Part shown: positions 25,633 to 37,394 of the stretch, piece by piece | How positions within the stretch are numbered: the stretch's first letter is position 1 | Layout of the letters: every line of letters starts with the position of its first letter | Assembly: GCA_006386115.1 (NCBI GenBank) | Contig: VFIW01000026.1 | Location: 248,001-312,000, forward strand | Direction: 5' to 3' | Origin: Globisporangium splendens | Lineage: Eukaryota; Oomycota; Peronosporomycetes; Pythiales; Pythiaceae | DNA: 64,000 nt | The notes under the pieces: generated by a model | The model's input: the letters and a program-made list of their open reading frames with translations, nothing else | Databases searched by the model: none | What the model was told of the DNA's origin: nothing | Made by a program: the position numbers and the translations under genes

Positions 25633-27821
25633 CTTCCTTTTTTACTTGTTTTTCCTGTTCACTCGCAACCTGTTGCTGTTGCCGCGTATTCTTAATGCCG
25701 TTCCTGTAAGCGAAGGAAGCGACCGAGTAATTCGCCAGCGATGCTCGTACCAAAAACCAAGTGACGCGTTGGTTTCGGTCGGTCTGTTTGGTCGTAGAAG
25801 ACTCGCAAACCCCAGAATGAGCGCTCGTGTATGTAGAGGCCGCTCTGCTCGGCTCGGCTTGGCTGTTGCGGAAGGGGACGGGCGTGAGTAAGGCGCTGAC
25901 TATCTGTATCTATATCGCTCGCCCAGCGACGGAAAGCCAGTATGGCAGCGGCGCTCTCTCTCGCGCACTCGCTCGTGTGTTCCCTCTCCTCTGCGCTCAC
26001 ACACTTCCCCTTGCCCCGTCGCGACGTGGCGGCACATTTTAGGACGTCGTGCAGTTGTTTTAGGGGGAAAGACAGGCGCGAAGCGCCAGTTCTCGCGTAA
26101 TTTACCCAGTGGGTACTGAAATTGGACACTTCTCGACCGTTTCAAGGGAAAACTTACGACTGGGCAGGAAAGATTCCCGGTCACAGAGGAGGAGAAGCGA
26201 GAGGAGCGGATAGGGGTGTCCCCATCCCCTAGTCGTCCACACTCTGCGCACCGGCTGGTGTCGAGTGCTGCAGGTTGTTTGGCCAGCCACACAAACAGTC
26301 TCCTCTTTTCCGAGTCACTCTTGGACAGAGCGGAAATGAAGGGTATTGGTTTCACTCAAACTGCGGTTGTGGTCAATGCATTGGTAAACTGCAAGTGATA
26401 CGATTGTCTTATGCAGGGTATGGGTAGACAGCAAAAGGCTCAAAACAGAGGAAACACGGGGGAAGAGAAGAGGTTTGGGGCAGAAGATCCGGAGAACCAC
26501 ACGCAAAGGAGGACTCGTCAGTCGTCCGCCAGCAGGAAAAATCGAACTTTGGTCAATTAGTCAAAAACGGCCCGCGGTTTCAGCTGCACTCTTCCAATAA
26601 AGGGGAGTCACAAACAGGTAAATCAGCTTGTTGCGGTCGATGAAAGCGACAGAAGAACTGTATCATGATTTTATCGAACTTTAAGAGGCAGAATTTTCAC
26701 GAGCAGCTATTTTGAGCCACGACTTGAAGCTGCATTCCGAGCAACCAGACACCTCTGCGGTACAGTATGCTCGCTATTCAAGGGACTCGGCCAAACCACT
26801 GCAGTGTAGGATTCACTGGACCACTATCGCGCATAACGACTGCATTTGGCGCACACCGATTCAATTCCTGAAGCGCTCCACAGTAGATGGGATCAGCGGG
26901 AATTGGTTCACACTCCGACAATGGCATACGCGACGACGCCACGACCGCGCTCAGTGTGCGCATGGGTGAACCGCTCAACGCTCAAGCTTTCACTGCGGGG
27001 ACCAACGCAAAGATGCACGACCCATCATGGCTTGTCCAATGGAGGCGCGCGCAGACACCACAAGACAGAGATCCGGTTCTCAATTAATAGTTTGGAATGC
27101 ACGAGATGGAAATGATGGCGATGACTGATGAGCCTATCGCTCTCCCTTCGTCCACCCTTGACCCCTATTTTTCGACTCTCGGAGGAAAGCTGAGCGGGGG
27201 TTAACAGATATGGGCATGCGATCCTGAAGCGCCACATAACGCGACGCGAACCTTCGAGGCAGAAAGTGTACAGCTATTTTGACGCCATTCTGTCCGTTTG
27301 AGCAGGTTATTCTGGGGATAACACTGCGGGTTGCACTTGCACTTGTACTAGGACACTCGGTTCATAATAGCAGCAGCAGGTGTCGCTGTAATAAGGCGGT
27401 CACAGAAGCAAACGAGTTTACATGACGTCGCCCTTCAAACGACAGAAAAGCCCAGTGGCATGTTGGTGGCTTATGTGTAGCCACTTTGCCTCGTTGGTCA
27501 TTCATCCACTCATCCACTCGCCATCTCTTGCTTCATGCTGGGTGTTTATGTTCTCTCAGGTGGTGCCATTCATATTGGCGACACCATGCACACGCGCGCT
27601 GACCATTCTGGCTCCAAACAGAAAGGACGCGAAAATGCTTCAGTTTGTCGGTTCGTTTTCTATTTATGCAGCAGCAACCGAGCCCAAGCAGCGCCATAAT
27701 TGGCGCAGTTTTCTATAAAGCTGACTCAGCACCCTTGCGTCCGCTTGGGCTGCTTGACCGTGATTGCTGCTTCTTATACAAACTCACACATGCCGGTCTA
27801 TCTACAGACTGAGGGGCGAGC
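25633..27821. other. 2.2-kb region without a supported gene
   Basis: The first ~400 bases should be the promoter of the mucin-like gene. The rest shows no domain-bearing frame. A minus-strand open frame at 26778-26978 has protein-like composition (PLSECEPIPADPIYCGALQ) and its frame continues upstream past a TGA, but it is too short to call. No terminal repeats or tRNA-like folds were noticed. Confidence 0.35.
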
Positions 27822-29260
27822 CTACCTGCTGGCGGTCACGAGCGCTGTGATCACCGTGATGTCGTCCATTTTGCCGCCGAGGTACTCGTATCCAGCGTTC
27901 TGCGCGGCTTGCGCGAACGGCGTCTTGTTCTTCGTCCCCTTGGCCGACTTGTGCGCTGTGTGCGCGATGCAGGACGCCACTTTCTCCATGCTCTCCGAGT
28001 CGATCTCTGGTGTCGGCGGCAACACCGTGTCCAGCAGACTCGTGATCTGTGCTGGGAACAAATTGTCAAATCTGTCGTCATAATTCGACGCAAAATAGCG
28101 ATTAGCGACCTACACAAAATACGAATTAAGGGCATGTGCTGCGTCACGTACAAGCCATCGGTCCCGAGCACAATCAGGTCGCCTTCCCGGACCTCGAGCT
28201 CCACACGCTGTCCCTGATCTGGCTGCAGTCATGGAGAAAAGAAAAAAATGCGAATACATGAGCACGTTATGGGCATAACAACAGACCAGACCAGGCAACG
28301 TAATTTACAGCAGTCGCACCAAATCGCCATTGCCGAAGCCAAGTTGATAAGGGCAGTTGAAGTAGTGCGACTGGTGCGGAGCTTCGTACACGACCTGCCA
28401 CTTGAGCGGCTTGTCTTCGTCCTTCTCGCTTTCAGGCGATGGCAGCGGTCGGCAGAGTAAGAAGCCCGAGTCGCCCAGGTTGATCGTCCGCAGCGCAAGA
28501 TCTGCAATGTATTTCCAAAGTAAAATTAGCATGCAAAGTCTCACCGCTATGTTGTCTTTTTCAATATCATGCACTCGATGACGTACCATGAAGCTGCACA
28601 ATGCACGCCGTGGAGCTGCCCGCGCACTAATGTCACATGCACAATCGAATAATTAGATTCAGACATGGCTGGCACCACAAAATTCGGATCATCTCTGCTG
28701 GTACTGATGACTTACTCTCGCTTTGCCGTGCGCGTACGTCAGCACTTCCAGCGGTGTCGGCACCGAGTCACTTGCACTCGCGACCGATCCAAGCGCCGAG
28801 TGGGCGGAGCTCATCAACGTGCGCGAGTACTCGCCCGAGTCAATGCCCTGGTATCATGTGATATTCATTCATGGGCATGCACACCACAGTGTCGTTAGCC
28901 ACTGTCACAGATATCAAGCGCATTAGCACACACGCTGACGTTGTGGTGTCCACAAGGATAGCGACAGCACGATATCATTATAGCTCACGCACATACAACG
29001 CATGCGCACATATAGACGCAGCATACCTTGCGCGCCCACCCGCCGACGCCGTCTGCGACACCGACAGTGTTGGAGCAGATGAACCACGCGTCTTCGCCGC
29101 CCGTGGCGCGCTTCTGCGGATGCGGCAGCTCGCACGCGCCCGAGACCAACTGTAGGTTGCTGCTTCTGGACGATGCGCTGACGCAGAGAAAGCGGCGTCC
29201 TGTGTCGCGCAGCGCGAGCTGCACGCTCGGCCGCCGCAGCAGGTTGGTGCGCAGCGCCAT
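27822..29260 (-). CDS. PP2C-type (PPM, PTC7-like) protein phosphatase
   Basis: Metal-dependent Ser/Thr phosphatase. Minus-strand exons read as 29260-29027 (78 codons), 28847-28716, 28626-28587, one from about 28504 ending GFGNGDL, one carrying [10 protein letters not shown], and a last one ending at 27822. Family motifs: [10 protein letters not shown] (metal-binding motif), [24 protein letters not shown], and the terminal [11 protein letters not shown]. These fit the PTC7/PPTC7 branch, often mitochondrial; the basic N-terminus ([18 protein letters not shown]) is compatible with a mitochondrial presequence. The last intron is odd: the in-phase GT-AG pair gives only 38 bases and adds [10 protein letters not shown], whereas a normal 69-base intron would need an acceptor that reads AT rather than AG. 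The acid-rich insert before [15 protein letters not shown] is typical of PTC7-like proteins. Confidence 0.85.
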
Positions 29261-29666
29261 TATCAACTGACTGCCTAATTAAGGATTCTCTGCCTCTGTA
29301 GTTTATTTTGGGGAGAGAGAGACTGCACACAGTGTTAAACACCAAAGTGCACCGGTATTGATATTTCTGTCGCAGACTTATACCGGTACGAACGTACCGT
29401 CTTCTGTACCGGCTGAACACAGTAACTGACCGGTATGTCACTTGTCTGATTTTTGGTCGTATCAATACCGGTATTGAAATGGATGCATACTGCGAGGATA
29501 CCGGTATGCATCCTCTTCTGTGGCGTTTATTCCCGCGCTTTGGTGCTGTTTTGTTTGTTTGTTTTTCAAGAGGTTGGCTGCTGAGGAGCCCAGACGCGCG
29601 CGCGCGCCGATCCCCCGTTGCGTCTGCCTGCCCCACGTGTGACGCACTCGGCGGCGCGCAGTCAGT
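29261..29666. promoter_or_regulatory. Divergent promoter region with repeated ACCGGTA motif
   Basis: Between the PP2C (-) and Enhancer-of-zeste (+) genes, the palindromic core ACCGGT followed by A occurs at 29351, 29382, 29429, 29467 and 29500, with a variant ACCGG at 29408. Five exact 7-mers in about 155 bases is far above chance. They could be binding sites for a shared regulator of the two divergent genes, or a decayed repeat. Confidence 0.6.
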
Positions 29667-32600
29667 ATGGTAGAGAGAAGTACGTGCTCCCTTGTGTGTG
29701 TCTCTATACAGCAGTGTGCATATTTCTATATACTGTAGTGTGCCCACGAGTCTCGTCTGTGTGCTGTATGTGCGTTGCGCTCCCCTCGTTTGTAAATCCC
29801 AGGCAAACGCCGCAGTAGTGCGGATGCGAGTAGCGAGCGCCGCGGCAACAGCGAAGCGGAGGTCGTGGACATGACGCTCGACGACGACAGCAGCAGCGGC
29901 GACCAGCTGTGCTCCAACGGCGCGGACGGCAATGACGGCGGTAACGATGCAGAGGGTGGTCGCCGCGCCAGCAAGCGCCAGCGACTTGCGCGCGTTGTGT
30001 CGGAAGACGAGGCCAATGACGGCAGTGAGAGTGACGACGACAGCGACGACTCGACTGCTAATAACTCGCGGAAACACTCGGCGTCGTCGCGCAAAGGCTC
30101 GATCAAGAAGGGCTCGCGCGAAAAAGACTCGCGTAATGGTCGCCGCGCGCGCAAGTCCGAGCCGACGGTGAACTTTGCGGACGTTCAGGCTCAAGAACGC
30201 GAGATGTCCAAGATCAAGCACGCGCAAAAGCAAAAACAGCAGAGCGCAAGCAATGCGTCCAGCGCCAACAATGCTGCGTCAGCAGCGACCACCACACTCC
30301 GCAAGGGCGTCCACTCGCCGAGTCCGCGAACTTCGTCGAGTTCGAAGCGATCGCGGCGCCAGGCGCGACTCCGAATGAGTCCGCGCTCGCCTGCTGACGA
30401 CCCGCGGTTGGGAATCCGTAAGGGCGTCCCCATGGTCGATCTGGACGATCTGTCGTCCTCAGATGTGCTGCGCAAGCAGCGATTCGCCAACAACGCCGAG
30501 GCGATTAAGGACGCGGTTCTCCACTCGACGGCGTGGCGCAACAAGAAGCTGGACGTCGCGCCGTCGAACATCTTGGCCGACGAGCCGGGCATCTCGACCC
30601 CGTTCGCCATGAAATTCGACGCCCCACTGAGCGCATTCGATCCTTCGGAGACCCACGAGCTGGCCACGAAATGCGCTGTCGCCTCATCAGCGTTAACGCG
30701 ACCCGAGCCACTGACGCTCACAACAGGATCGCCCGCAGAGGTATTTTGAAAGATTTGTTGTCCCTGCCTCCTTCTTTATAAGGAGCTTCAACTCAGAGGA
30801 TGCATTTCTTCTTGCTGTAGGTTTCGCGCCGCACGGTGCTAGAGAGTCGAGTCGGCGAACTAGTGGACGAAGCGCTGCCGCTGATCAAAGCGGCTCATAC
30901 GCAGCGCATCAGGACGATCATGGCGAACATGCGACAGCAGGTGCGGTCGTACTTGTCTCGACTCCCGCAGCACCGCGAAAAAGTGCAGGATTTTGGAGGT
31001 TTGTTCCGTCCGCTCCAGATCTCGCGGCTCGAGAAGGTCGCGACGCGGACGATCCTGAAAAACGTGGAGCATCCGACGGATGTGAGTACGACGCGCTACA
31101 CGGTTGGCCGCGGCGAGACGTCGCTGTCAGAGCGTGAGGTGTTTCCTGGTCACGTGGTCCATCTCAGTAAGATCGCCAGTATCAGTCGTTCAACGACGTG
31201 CATGGGGACACGCGGGACGATCCGCGTCGAAGACGACCCGATCATCCGCTTTGTGCCGCTGTTTTCAGACAGCAACAAAGCCGCGGATAACCGCTGCGAA
31301 GAGCATTTTGACGGCTTTGGCGGTGGACGGAAGGGTTATCTGTCGGTTTTGGATGATGAAACGAAGGAATACCTGCTGCGCTATGTCGTGGCCGCATGCG
31401 ATGGTGATTCATCAGTGTTCGACGTTCTCAAGGACCAGGGCATTTTCACGCAGCCACGATCCGACTACGTGGACATCTACAATCGTGAAGTACGCCACAA
31501 ACTGCAGCAAAAGCGGTTGCAAGAGCTCGAGAAGATCGTGAATGCGGACAGCGAGAACCCTGCTGCTGCTGGGTACACGGAGTCAGAGAAGAGCGCCATT
31601 CCCAAGTTGATCCACGAGTACACGTTACGGGCATCTGGACGTCACCTTCGCGACCGGCTTGAGCATCCGCCAACGCATTTTGAGCTCTATCACTTATCAA
31701 CAAGCGGATCCTTTCAGCAGTCTAATACCAGCAACTTGGGACTGAAGGCGACAGCGGAAGGCAGCTACAGAGACATGGCGAGACGGTATCAAGACTTTTT
31801 CTGTCGGCGCTGCTTCGTGTACAACTGCCTGCACCACGGAATCAACCACCCGATTCCGTCGACCCGGTCGGATCCGAAATATCCAACGGTGAAGGCGTCG
31901 CGGAAGCTGCGTCGTCAAGTCGAAGCACAAATGGGTCTTGTGTCCCTCGAGGACGTGGACGAGGATACTGTGCCAACAGCAGGAGGTGACCGGGCAGCAT
32001 CCACTGAGAACTCTTCGCACGAAGAAAATGGGTCAGAAAGCGTGCAGGATGAGAACACCGGCGAATTGAATGCGGACGAAAACGAGTCCGAAGAAAACGG
32101 TCGACGTCGCTCGGTGCGTTCGTTGACTGCTGCGAGCACAAAGGCTTCGTCCGCGTTGCTCTCTCAACGTCCTAAAGAAAAGAAAAAGACCGCGTACTTC
32201 CGCACGAAGCTGGATCGGGATGCAGATGTCTCGGAGTACCTGGGTCAGGATGCGGTGTATCGCCTTGTGACGAAGGAGAAGAGGACACTTCTGCTTGCTC
32301 CCGACCAATCGTGTGGTGAGAGTTGTTTGAAGACGAGTCAGGTTTCTTCTAACGGGGGTTCTGGCAAAGCTACTCCAGCATCGAGTTGGAGCGCTGCCGA
32401 AGTACTCCTTGTGGACAAGGTCGAGAAGAGCCTCGGCTCGCAACCATGCGTCATCGCAACGATTTTGGCAACGAAGTCCTGTTCCGAGGTCGCGGAGCTC
32501 TTGCATCAGCGTCGCGAGAAGCAGGAAAGCGATCCCCTCATCGGATACTATTCCCTATCCCTGAGTGACCATCGTGACCACGAACGACCTCTTGGCGCGC

Positions 32601-33577
32601 GAGGCAACAACCACGAGCACTTGCGACGCACTCGCCACCAACGGATGAAAGACCGTGGTGCCAACCATGAATATGTGCCATGCAATCATGACGGCGTGTC
32701 GTGTAACACTGCTGATTGCAGTTGCATGCGACGAGATCATTATTGCGAGACAGCTTGCGGGTGTGCGAGTGATTGCTCGAACCGGTTCCCAGGGTGCAAA
32801 TGCGACCCAGGCGAATGTCGCTCTGCGTCGTGCCCCTGCTTCTTCGCCGGTCGGGAGTGCAACCCCGATCTCTGCTTTTCATGTGGTGCTTGCGAGGTCC
32901 CTGTTCAAACGAGGGATCCAGATTGCACCACGAAATGGAGAGAACTCACGAAAACCTGCGGCAATGTCAACATCTTGCGAGGGCTCATGCGACGAGTGGG
33001 CATGGCAGCATCCGACACACATGGCTGGGGTGCGTTTGCGTTGGAAGATATGAAGAAAGGCGACTTTATTTATGAATACACAGGTGATCTTCTGTCGCAA
33101 GACGAAGCCGAGCGACGCGGCAATTCATACGATAAGAACTCGGTCAGCTTCCTGTTTGATTTGAACGAAGACGCGGTCGTGGATGCCACACGGAAGGGTA
33201 ACAAAAGCAAGTTCGCTAACCACACGTCGACGGAGCCAAAGTGCGTGGCGAGGATCATGCGCGTGAATGGGGAGCACCGCATTGGCATTTACGCGAATGT
33301 CGACATCGCGGCTCACGAGGAGCTCTTTTTCGACTATGGCTACAATGGTGTTGTCCCCGATTGGTCGCAATCTCGCATCGTTACTGGGAACGGGAAAGCA
33401 TCCGACGTGGTGGTAATCGACGAGAAACCAAAGGAACCAGAGAAGCCAGAGACAGAACCAGAGAAACCAGCAGAGCCAAAGGAGGTGAAGGATGCTGTCG
33501 ATGTCCCGATGGAGGACGCTGAATTAGAGAAGAACGAGTCCATTGACGAGAAGAAAGAAGCTACTGACGAGCAGTGA
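29667..33577 (+). CDS. E(z)/EZH2-like: Enhancer of zeste (PRC2 H3K27 methyltransferase)
   Basis: Catalytic subunit of Polycomb repressive complex 2, which methylates histone H3 Lys27. Three exons: a 13-base first coding exon 29667-29679 (MVER plus one base), 29803-30740 and 30821-33577, 1235 aa. The first ~290 residues are acidic/basic and disordered. A helical region follows from ~320. The Cys-rich CXC (pre-SET) domain spans ~937-1020 (CNHDGVSCNTADCSC, CGCASDCSNRFPGCKC, CRSASCPCF). The SET domain is ~1042-1162 with GWGAFALEDMKKGDFIYEY, SQDEAERRG, DATRKGNKSKFANH, GEHRIGIYA and ELFFDYGYN. The micro-exon is inferred: its phase-1 donor GTACGT and the acceptor at 29801-29802 keep an open frame to the downstream ATG at 29871, which is the alternative start. 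The C-terminal tail is Glu/Lys/Pro-rich. Confidence 0.92.
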
Positions 33578-33978
33578 GACTAGGCGGGTGTGCGATCCCA
33601 TGGACAACTACCAGGATTACATACGAAGATCTATGCCAGCAAATCGATGTGGAAAGAAAGATGAAGAGAAATACAGAGCCTCACATGTTGCAAGTACGAT
33701 GGCTCATTGGCACTGCGCCGCTAATGCTCGTTCCGTGTTGGCATGTTTCTAGCTTTTGCGGCCATATCCAATTTGAGGAGCAAGACTGGGTGAGAACTAC
33801 ATAAATACATCAACTTTTGTGCATTTCTTTGGTTGCTTTGTGCCTTATTTAGGCGCGCGAAACGTCAGAGCGGCACCGAGTGAGTGGCAATTTCGAGCTC
33901 GGAGCTTGAGAGCAGGAAGAGCAGATTGACTCCTCGTGCGCGTGAGTCGCGTCGGGGACATACATCTTCAGCACAATC
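33578..33978. other. Intergenic region, nothing specific
   Basis: About 400 bases between two plus-strand genes. No domain-bearing frame or repeat was seen. Confidence 0.45.
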
Positions 33979-34587
33979 ATGAACTACAACTGGGGCAACC
34001 CGAAGAAAAACTCCAAGCTGACATCCATCATGATGTACGTGCTTCTGCGAAGTAGTCAACCACACTCCAATTGCATCTCATGCTCATTCTTTGGCTCATC
34101 GCGTAGGACGAAAGCCGAGGCGTCTCGAAAGAAGCGGTTGTCGAGTGTCAAGTCGACGCTTTCCAACAATCTCCATCCTGGGACAGAGAACAAACTCAAA
34201 AGTACGTGAGTACGACATGCATCTTCCAATAAGACAACCTGAGCCTTTTACTGTGGCTTGATAATTAGAGAAGAAGAAAAGCCCCGACTCGGCTCGTCGA
34301 GAGGCTGCGGAATCGCTCGACTCCGAAAGGATGCACGTGGAAAACAACAACCACCTGGAGCCGTGCTACGATCCCATGGATTTCAAGATCGCGAAGGCTG
34401 GAAACAACGACTACAACGATCCTGAAGACGACTCGTCGCCCTCGTATTCACGAAGCATGATGACGGTGATAATCGTGAACCGCACAATGAAACACAACGC
34501 ATTGCTCGCGAACAAGACAGGTCCGCCCTGACAACTGCTCGGTCCGTGGATCTGTACGGAGACGAAGGCTTTGAAAGTGAATGGTAA
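33979..34587 (+). CDS. Small charged protein of unknown function, possible frameshift
   Basis: Exons 33979-34034, 34107-34201 and from 34269 join in phase. Product begins MNYNWGNPKKNSKL and continues through a Lys/Ser-rich segment into an acidic segment (NDYNDPEDDSSPSYS). The frame as read stops at 34531 (137 aa). After about 34455 the +1 frame looks more coding: it is hydrophilic, without hydrophobic oddities, and runs to a TAA at 34585-34587 ending LYGDEGFESEW. A one-base indel near 34455 would join the two. I do not recognise a family. The feature end is set at the TAA of the alternative frame. The remaining gap to 34837 holds nothing notable. Confidence 0.5.
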
Positions 34588-34837
34588 GATAAACAGGTGT
34601 TTCTTCACAAAATGTTCAATGCCCTATTTTGTTTTGGACGAATAGAGAAGAGCGACAATGCAATGATGCTGGGACTCCATTGAATCAGGATACACTGAAA
34701 TGCGTCAATTCTCAAGCTTGCTACAAAGTACTAAGTACTTGATTGAGTCTTAAAGGTTTAATCCATAATGGGAGAGGTTGGTGCATTGCTCTCCTTCTCT
34801 AAGGCTGGCAAGACGTCAAGTCTTTTGCTTTCTTTGT

Positions 34838-36357
34838 CTAAGGATGGAAAGACGACCGCGTTGGGTGCATCGAGTCGACGAGAACCGAAGGGGTTGTGAA
34901 CGCCTCGACGATGAGCTTTTTGCCGATTTTCGCGATGCATTCCTGCACCGTTTCAGTGTGCTCCTGGGTTTCCTGCGTCACAGATGATAAGCGTTAAGGA
35001 TACGTGGAGCAAGAAGCAAGAACAGAGCAAAAGAAGCAATTACCTCGATGAGACTCGGTTGACGGACCGAGTCGACTGAAGTTGGAGACACTGGGAAGTG
35101 TTCCTCTTCGACATGTGGCTTGGAGCTTTCACAGTGGCGGTGATGATGCTGGTGGCTATCATGGTGGCGATGGTGGCGATGCTGATTCTCAAAGCCACGC
35201 CTCGTTTCCGACTTGCGAGCGCGAGGTACTTGGGACGAGCGCTGCGTGGCTGCATCCAAGTGCATCTGGTAGAGTCTCTCAAAGTTGGCACGCTCGCTCC
35301 ACGACACGATCTTGCGCTTGCGGAGCTGCATGCTGTGGCTCGTGGCCTTCTCGAGTTGCCGGAATGACGTCAGATGCGCGGAAATGTCGAGAAAGTTGTC
35401 GAGCATGACACCCGCGTCGCTTCCAAACGCTGAGAATGGTGGGAGACGAAGCAATTGCTGGAAGTAAGTGTTGAGTGCCGTCACGCGCCGCTGGTGCGCG
35501 GCTGCTACTTCTTCGGTCGACTGCAGTAAGTGCATCACGAGACCAACTCCGTCTCCTGAAGGTACGCTGGGAAGGTCCCGCAGCTCATCGCGGAAGAATT
35601 GCCGCATCTGGGCGTCAAACTCACGGAATTGCGCCGTGGTCTTGCGGACTTTCCACGCGCACGCGTACTCGAGGATCTGCCAGGACTCGCTGTCGTCCTC
35701 GTCGTCCTCGCTCGGAACCAGCTCGCGCTGCAGGATCCACGCTTTCACGGCGACCTCGAAGACGCTTTTCTTGTTCTCGACGTGGCGACACGACACGCAC
35801 GCTGCGAGATGCATGTGGTCCATGAACGCCGCGATCTGGCTGCTCAGCTCCCTCGAGTCGCTTGGCGGCGCCTTCGGGATCGTGGAGACTGCAGCTGCTC
35901 GCAGCGCCTGGAGCCACTGCTGCGAGTATTTGCGGTTCATCTGAGCGTTCACTTGTTCGGAGTCATCGGCGATCTCAGCGCACAGGTAGTGGTGCTTGTA
36001 GCATCGAGGCTGCTGCGTTCTCGTTGTCCCAAGAGGATCTGCTGCACCCTCGTCTTCGCTCACGCGGAGCACAAAGCGGCGCGAGTTCTCCATGGAGATC
36101 TTGCTGCTCAGCTCGGCCTTGCGGTGGTCGCCGTCGCCCGTAAAGAGCAGTCCGCCAAGCTCGTCGGTTGTGGCGACTTGTGCGTCCCGGAGGTCGATCT
36201 TGCCCTTGCGCACCTGCATGGACGCGTCGCCAAAGAACTCGAGCACGTGCGAGAATGCCGGGTTGAGGTGGAAGAAGAAGCGCGTCCATGCGCGCTTCTT
36301 CTGTGAGAGCCCAAGTGTGGCGCTGGTGGCTGGCAAGAGATCGAGGAAGCCTTCCAT
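34838..36357 (-). CDS. PH-PX domain protein
   Basis: Minus-strand exons 36357-35044 and 34972-34838, phase 0, 482 aa. The N-terminal ~140 residues resemble a pleckstrin-homology fold (KKRAWTRFFFHLNPAFSHVL, RRFVLRVSEDE, YSQQWLQALRAA as the C-terminal helix). Residues ~200-340 resemble a PX (phosphoinositide-binding) domain: WQILEYACAWKVRKTTAQFREFD, then LPSVPSG, then LNTYFQQLLRLPPFSAFGSD. A His-rich segment and a short helical tail follow. The combination suggests a peripheral membrane protein in endosomal or vesicle traffic. The ATG lies five bases after a pyrimidine-rich stretch ending TTAG, so a further 5' non-coding or coding exon may exist upstream. Domain calls are by pattern only. Confidence 0.65.
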
Positions 36358-36617
36358 TGTGCCTAAGAGAGAGAAATGGAGAGTGAGCGCGAGACTGCTG
36401 CTGATAATGACGAGGTAAGTGTCTATAATTAAAAGCCATTTTCTTGTTTTTCCACGAGCGGCTAATTTGGTTTTTCTGCCTCGTCCTTGGATCATGTCGT
36501 GCTGCAATGGGGAAGAACGGATGATGGAGTTCGCTGGGATCTCTTTCTACTAGGAACCTCGCAATATATTGTAGCGTTGGATGCATGTTGCTTGCATTTT
36601 CTGGGATGGCGGTCGAC

Positions 36618-37394
36618 TCACTCGGCTTCGCGGTACTTCTCGAGCACCTGCAGCACGAGCTCCTTGTTGGCCTTGGCGTAGACGAAGCTCTGCAGCGCGC
36701 GCAGCTTCTGGATCGTGTCCTTGCGCGTGAACTGGAGCTTGGGCTTGTTGCGCAGCATGACCTGGAGCACGAGCTGCGTGAGCCGCTTCTTGGGTTCGTC
36801 GTGGTACGAGCACGCGTCCGTGAACCAGTCGACGAAGACATCGTATCCGCGCGTCTGCTCAAAGAACATGGTCATCGCGCGACCGGTCTCGCTATTACTA
36901 TTACTACTGCTGCTGCTATTTGTGGCCTGATCGGCGTCGTGGTGGTGCTTGTGGCGCGCGCGCTGCAGTGTCAGGTCGAGAATGAACAGCACCTGCACGC
37001 GGTCTTCGTCGGTCTTGGCGGTCTCGCGCGCGCGCTGCAGGAACGCGCTCATCTGCGTCGTGTCGCGCACACAGCCCTGCGCATCGCACGTATCCTTCGT
37101 GAGCCGCACGACCACGTCCGAGACGAGGCTAGCAGGCGCCATGGAGCTCTGATTGGTCGCGCGCAGCTGGATGGCACCGTCGGACGCGCCATTGGTGCTG
37201 ACTCCAGTGTGCGTGGCTGACAGCGGCTCCTGCGTGAGCGGATGCACGCCCGTCTGCGCCACGAACGCCTCCACCTGCTGGTAGAACTCGCGCGTGAGCG
37301 ACTTGACGGCCTCGTGCTGCAGCACGAGCAGGTTCTGCACCACCTGCTGCGTCGTGCGTCGCGACGCCGCGTCCGGAACCGGAGCCTCCGCCAT
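36618..37394 (-). CDS. Conserved-looking helical protein of unknown function
   Basis: Single-exon minus-strand frame of 258 aa starting MAEAPVPDAASRRTTQQ. It is mostly alpha-helical by composition. A run of Asn/Ser near 36880-36920 is low complexity. The C-terminal half (YDVFVDWFTDACSYHDEPKKR, LVLQVMLRNKPKLQF, LVLQVLEKYREAE) looks like packed helices, loosely like TFIIS-N or VHS/ENTH-type bundles, but I cannot assign a family. The stop codon overlaps a GTGAGT that could act as a splice donor, so a longer product joined to the PH-PX gene downstream is conceivable, though the phases I tested do not match. Confidence 0.55.
   Translation of the reverse strand: MAEAPVPDAASRRTTQQVVQNLLVLQHEAVKSLTREFYQQVEAFVAQTGVHPLTQEPLSATHTGVSTNGASDGAIQLRATNQSSMAPASLVSDVVVRLTKDTCDAQGCVRDTTQMSAFLQRARETAKTDEDRVQVLFILDLTLQRARHKHHHDADQATNSSSSSNSNSETGRAMTMFFEQTRGYDVFVDWFTDACSYHDEPKKRLTQLVLQVMLRNKPKLQFTRKDTIQKLRALQSFVYAKANKELVLQVLEKYREAE

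Noticed and set aside
26778..27100. Coding-like minus-strand stretch with one in-frame TGA
   Set aside because: Too short, no recognisable motif, and the apparent continuity could be chance.
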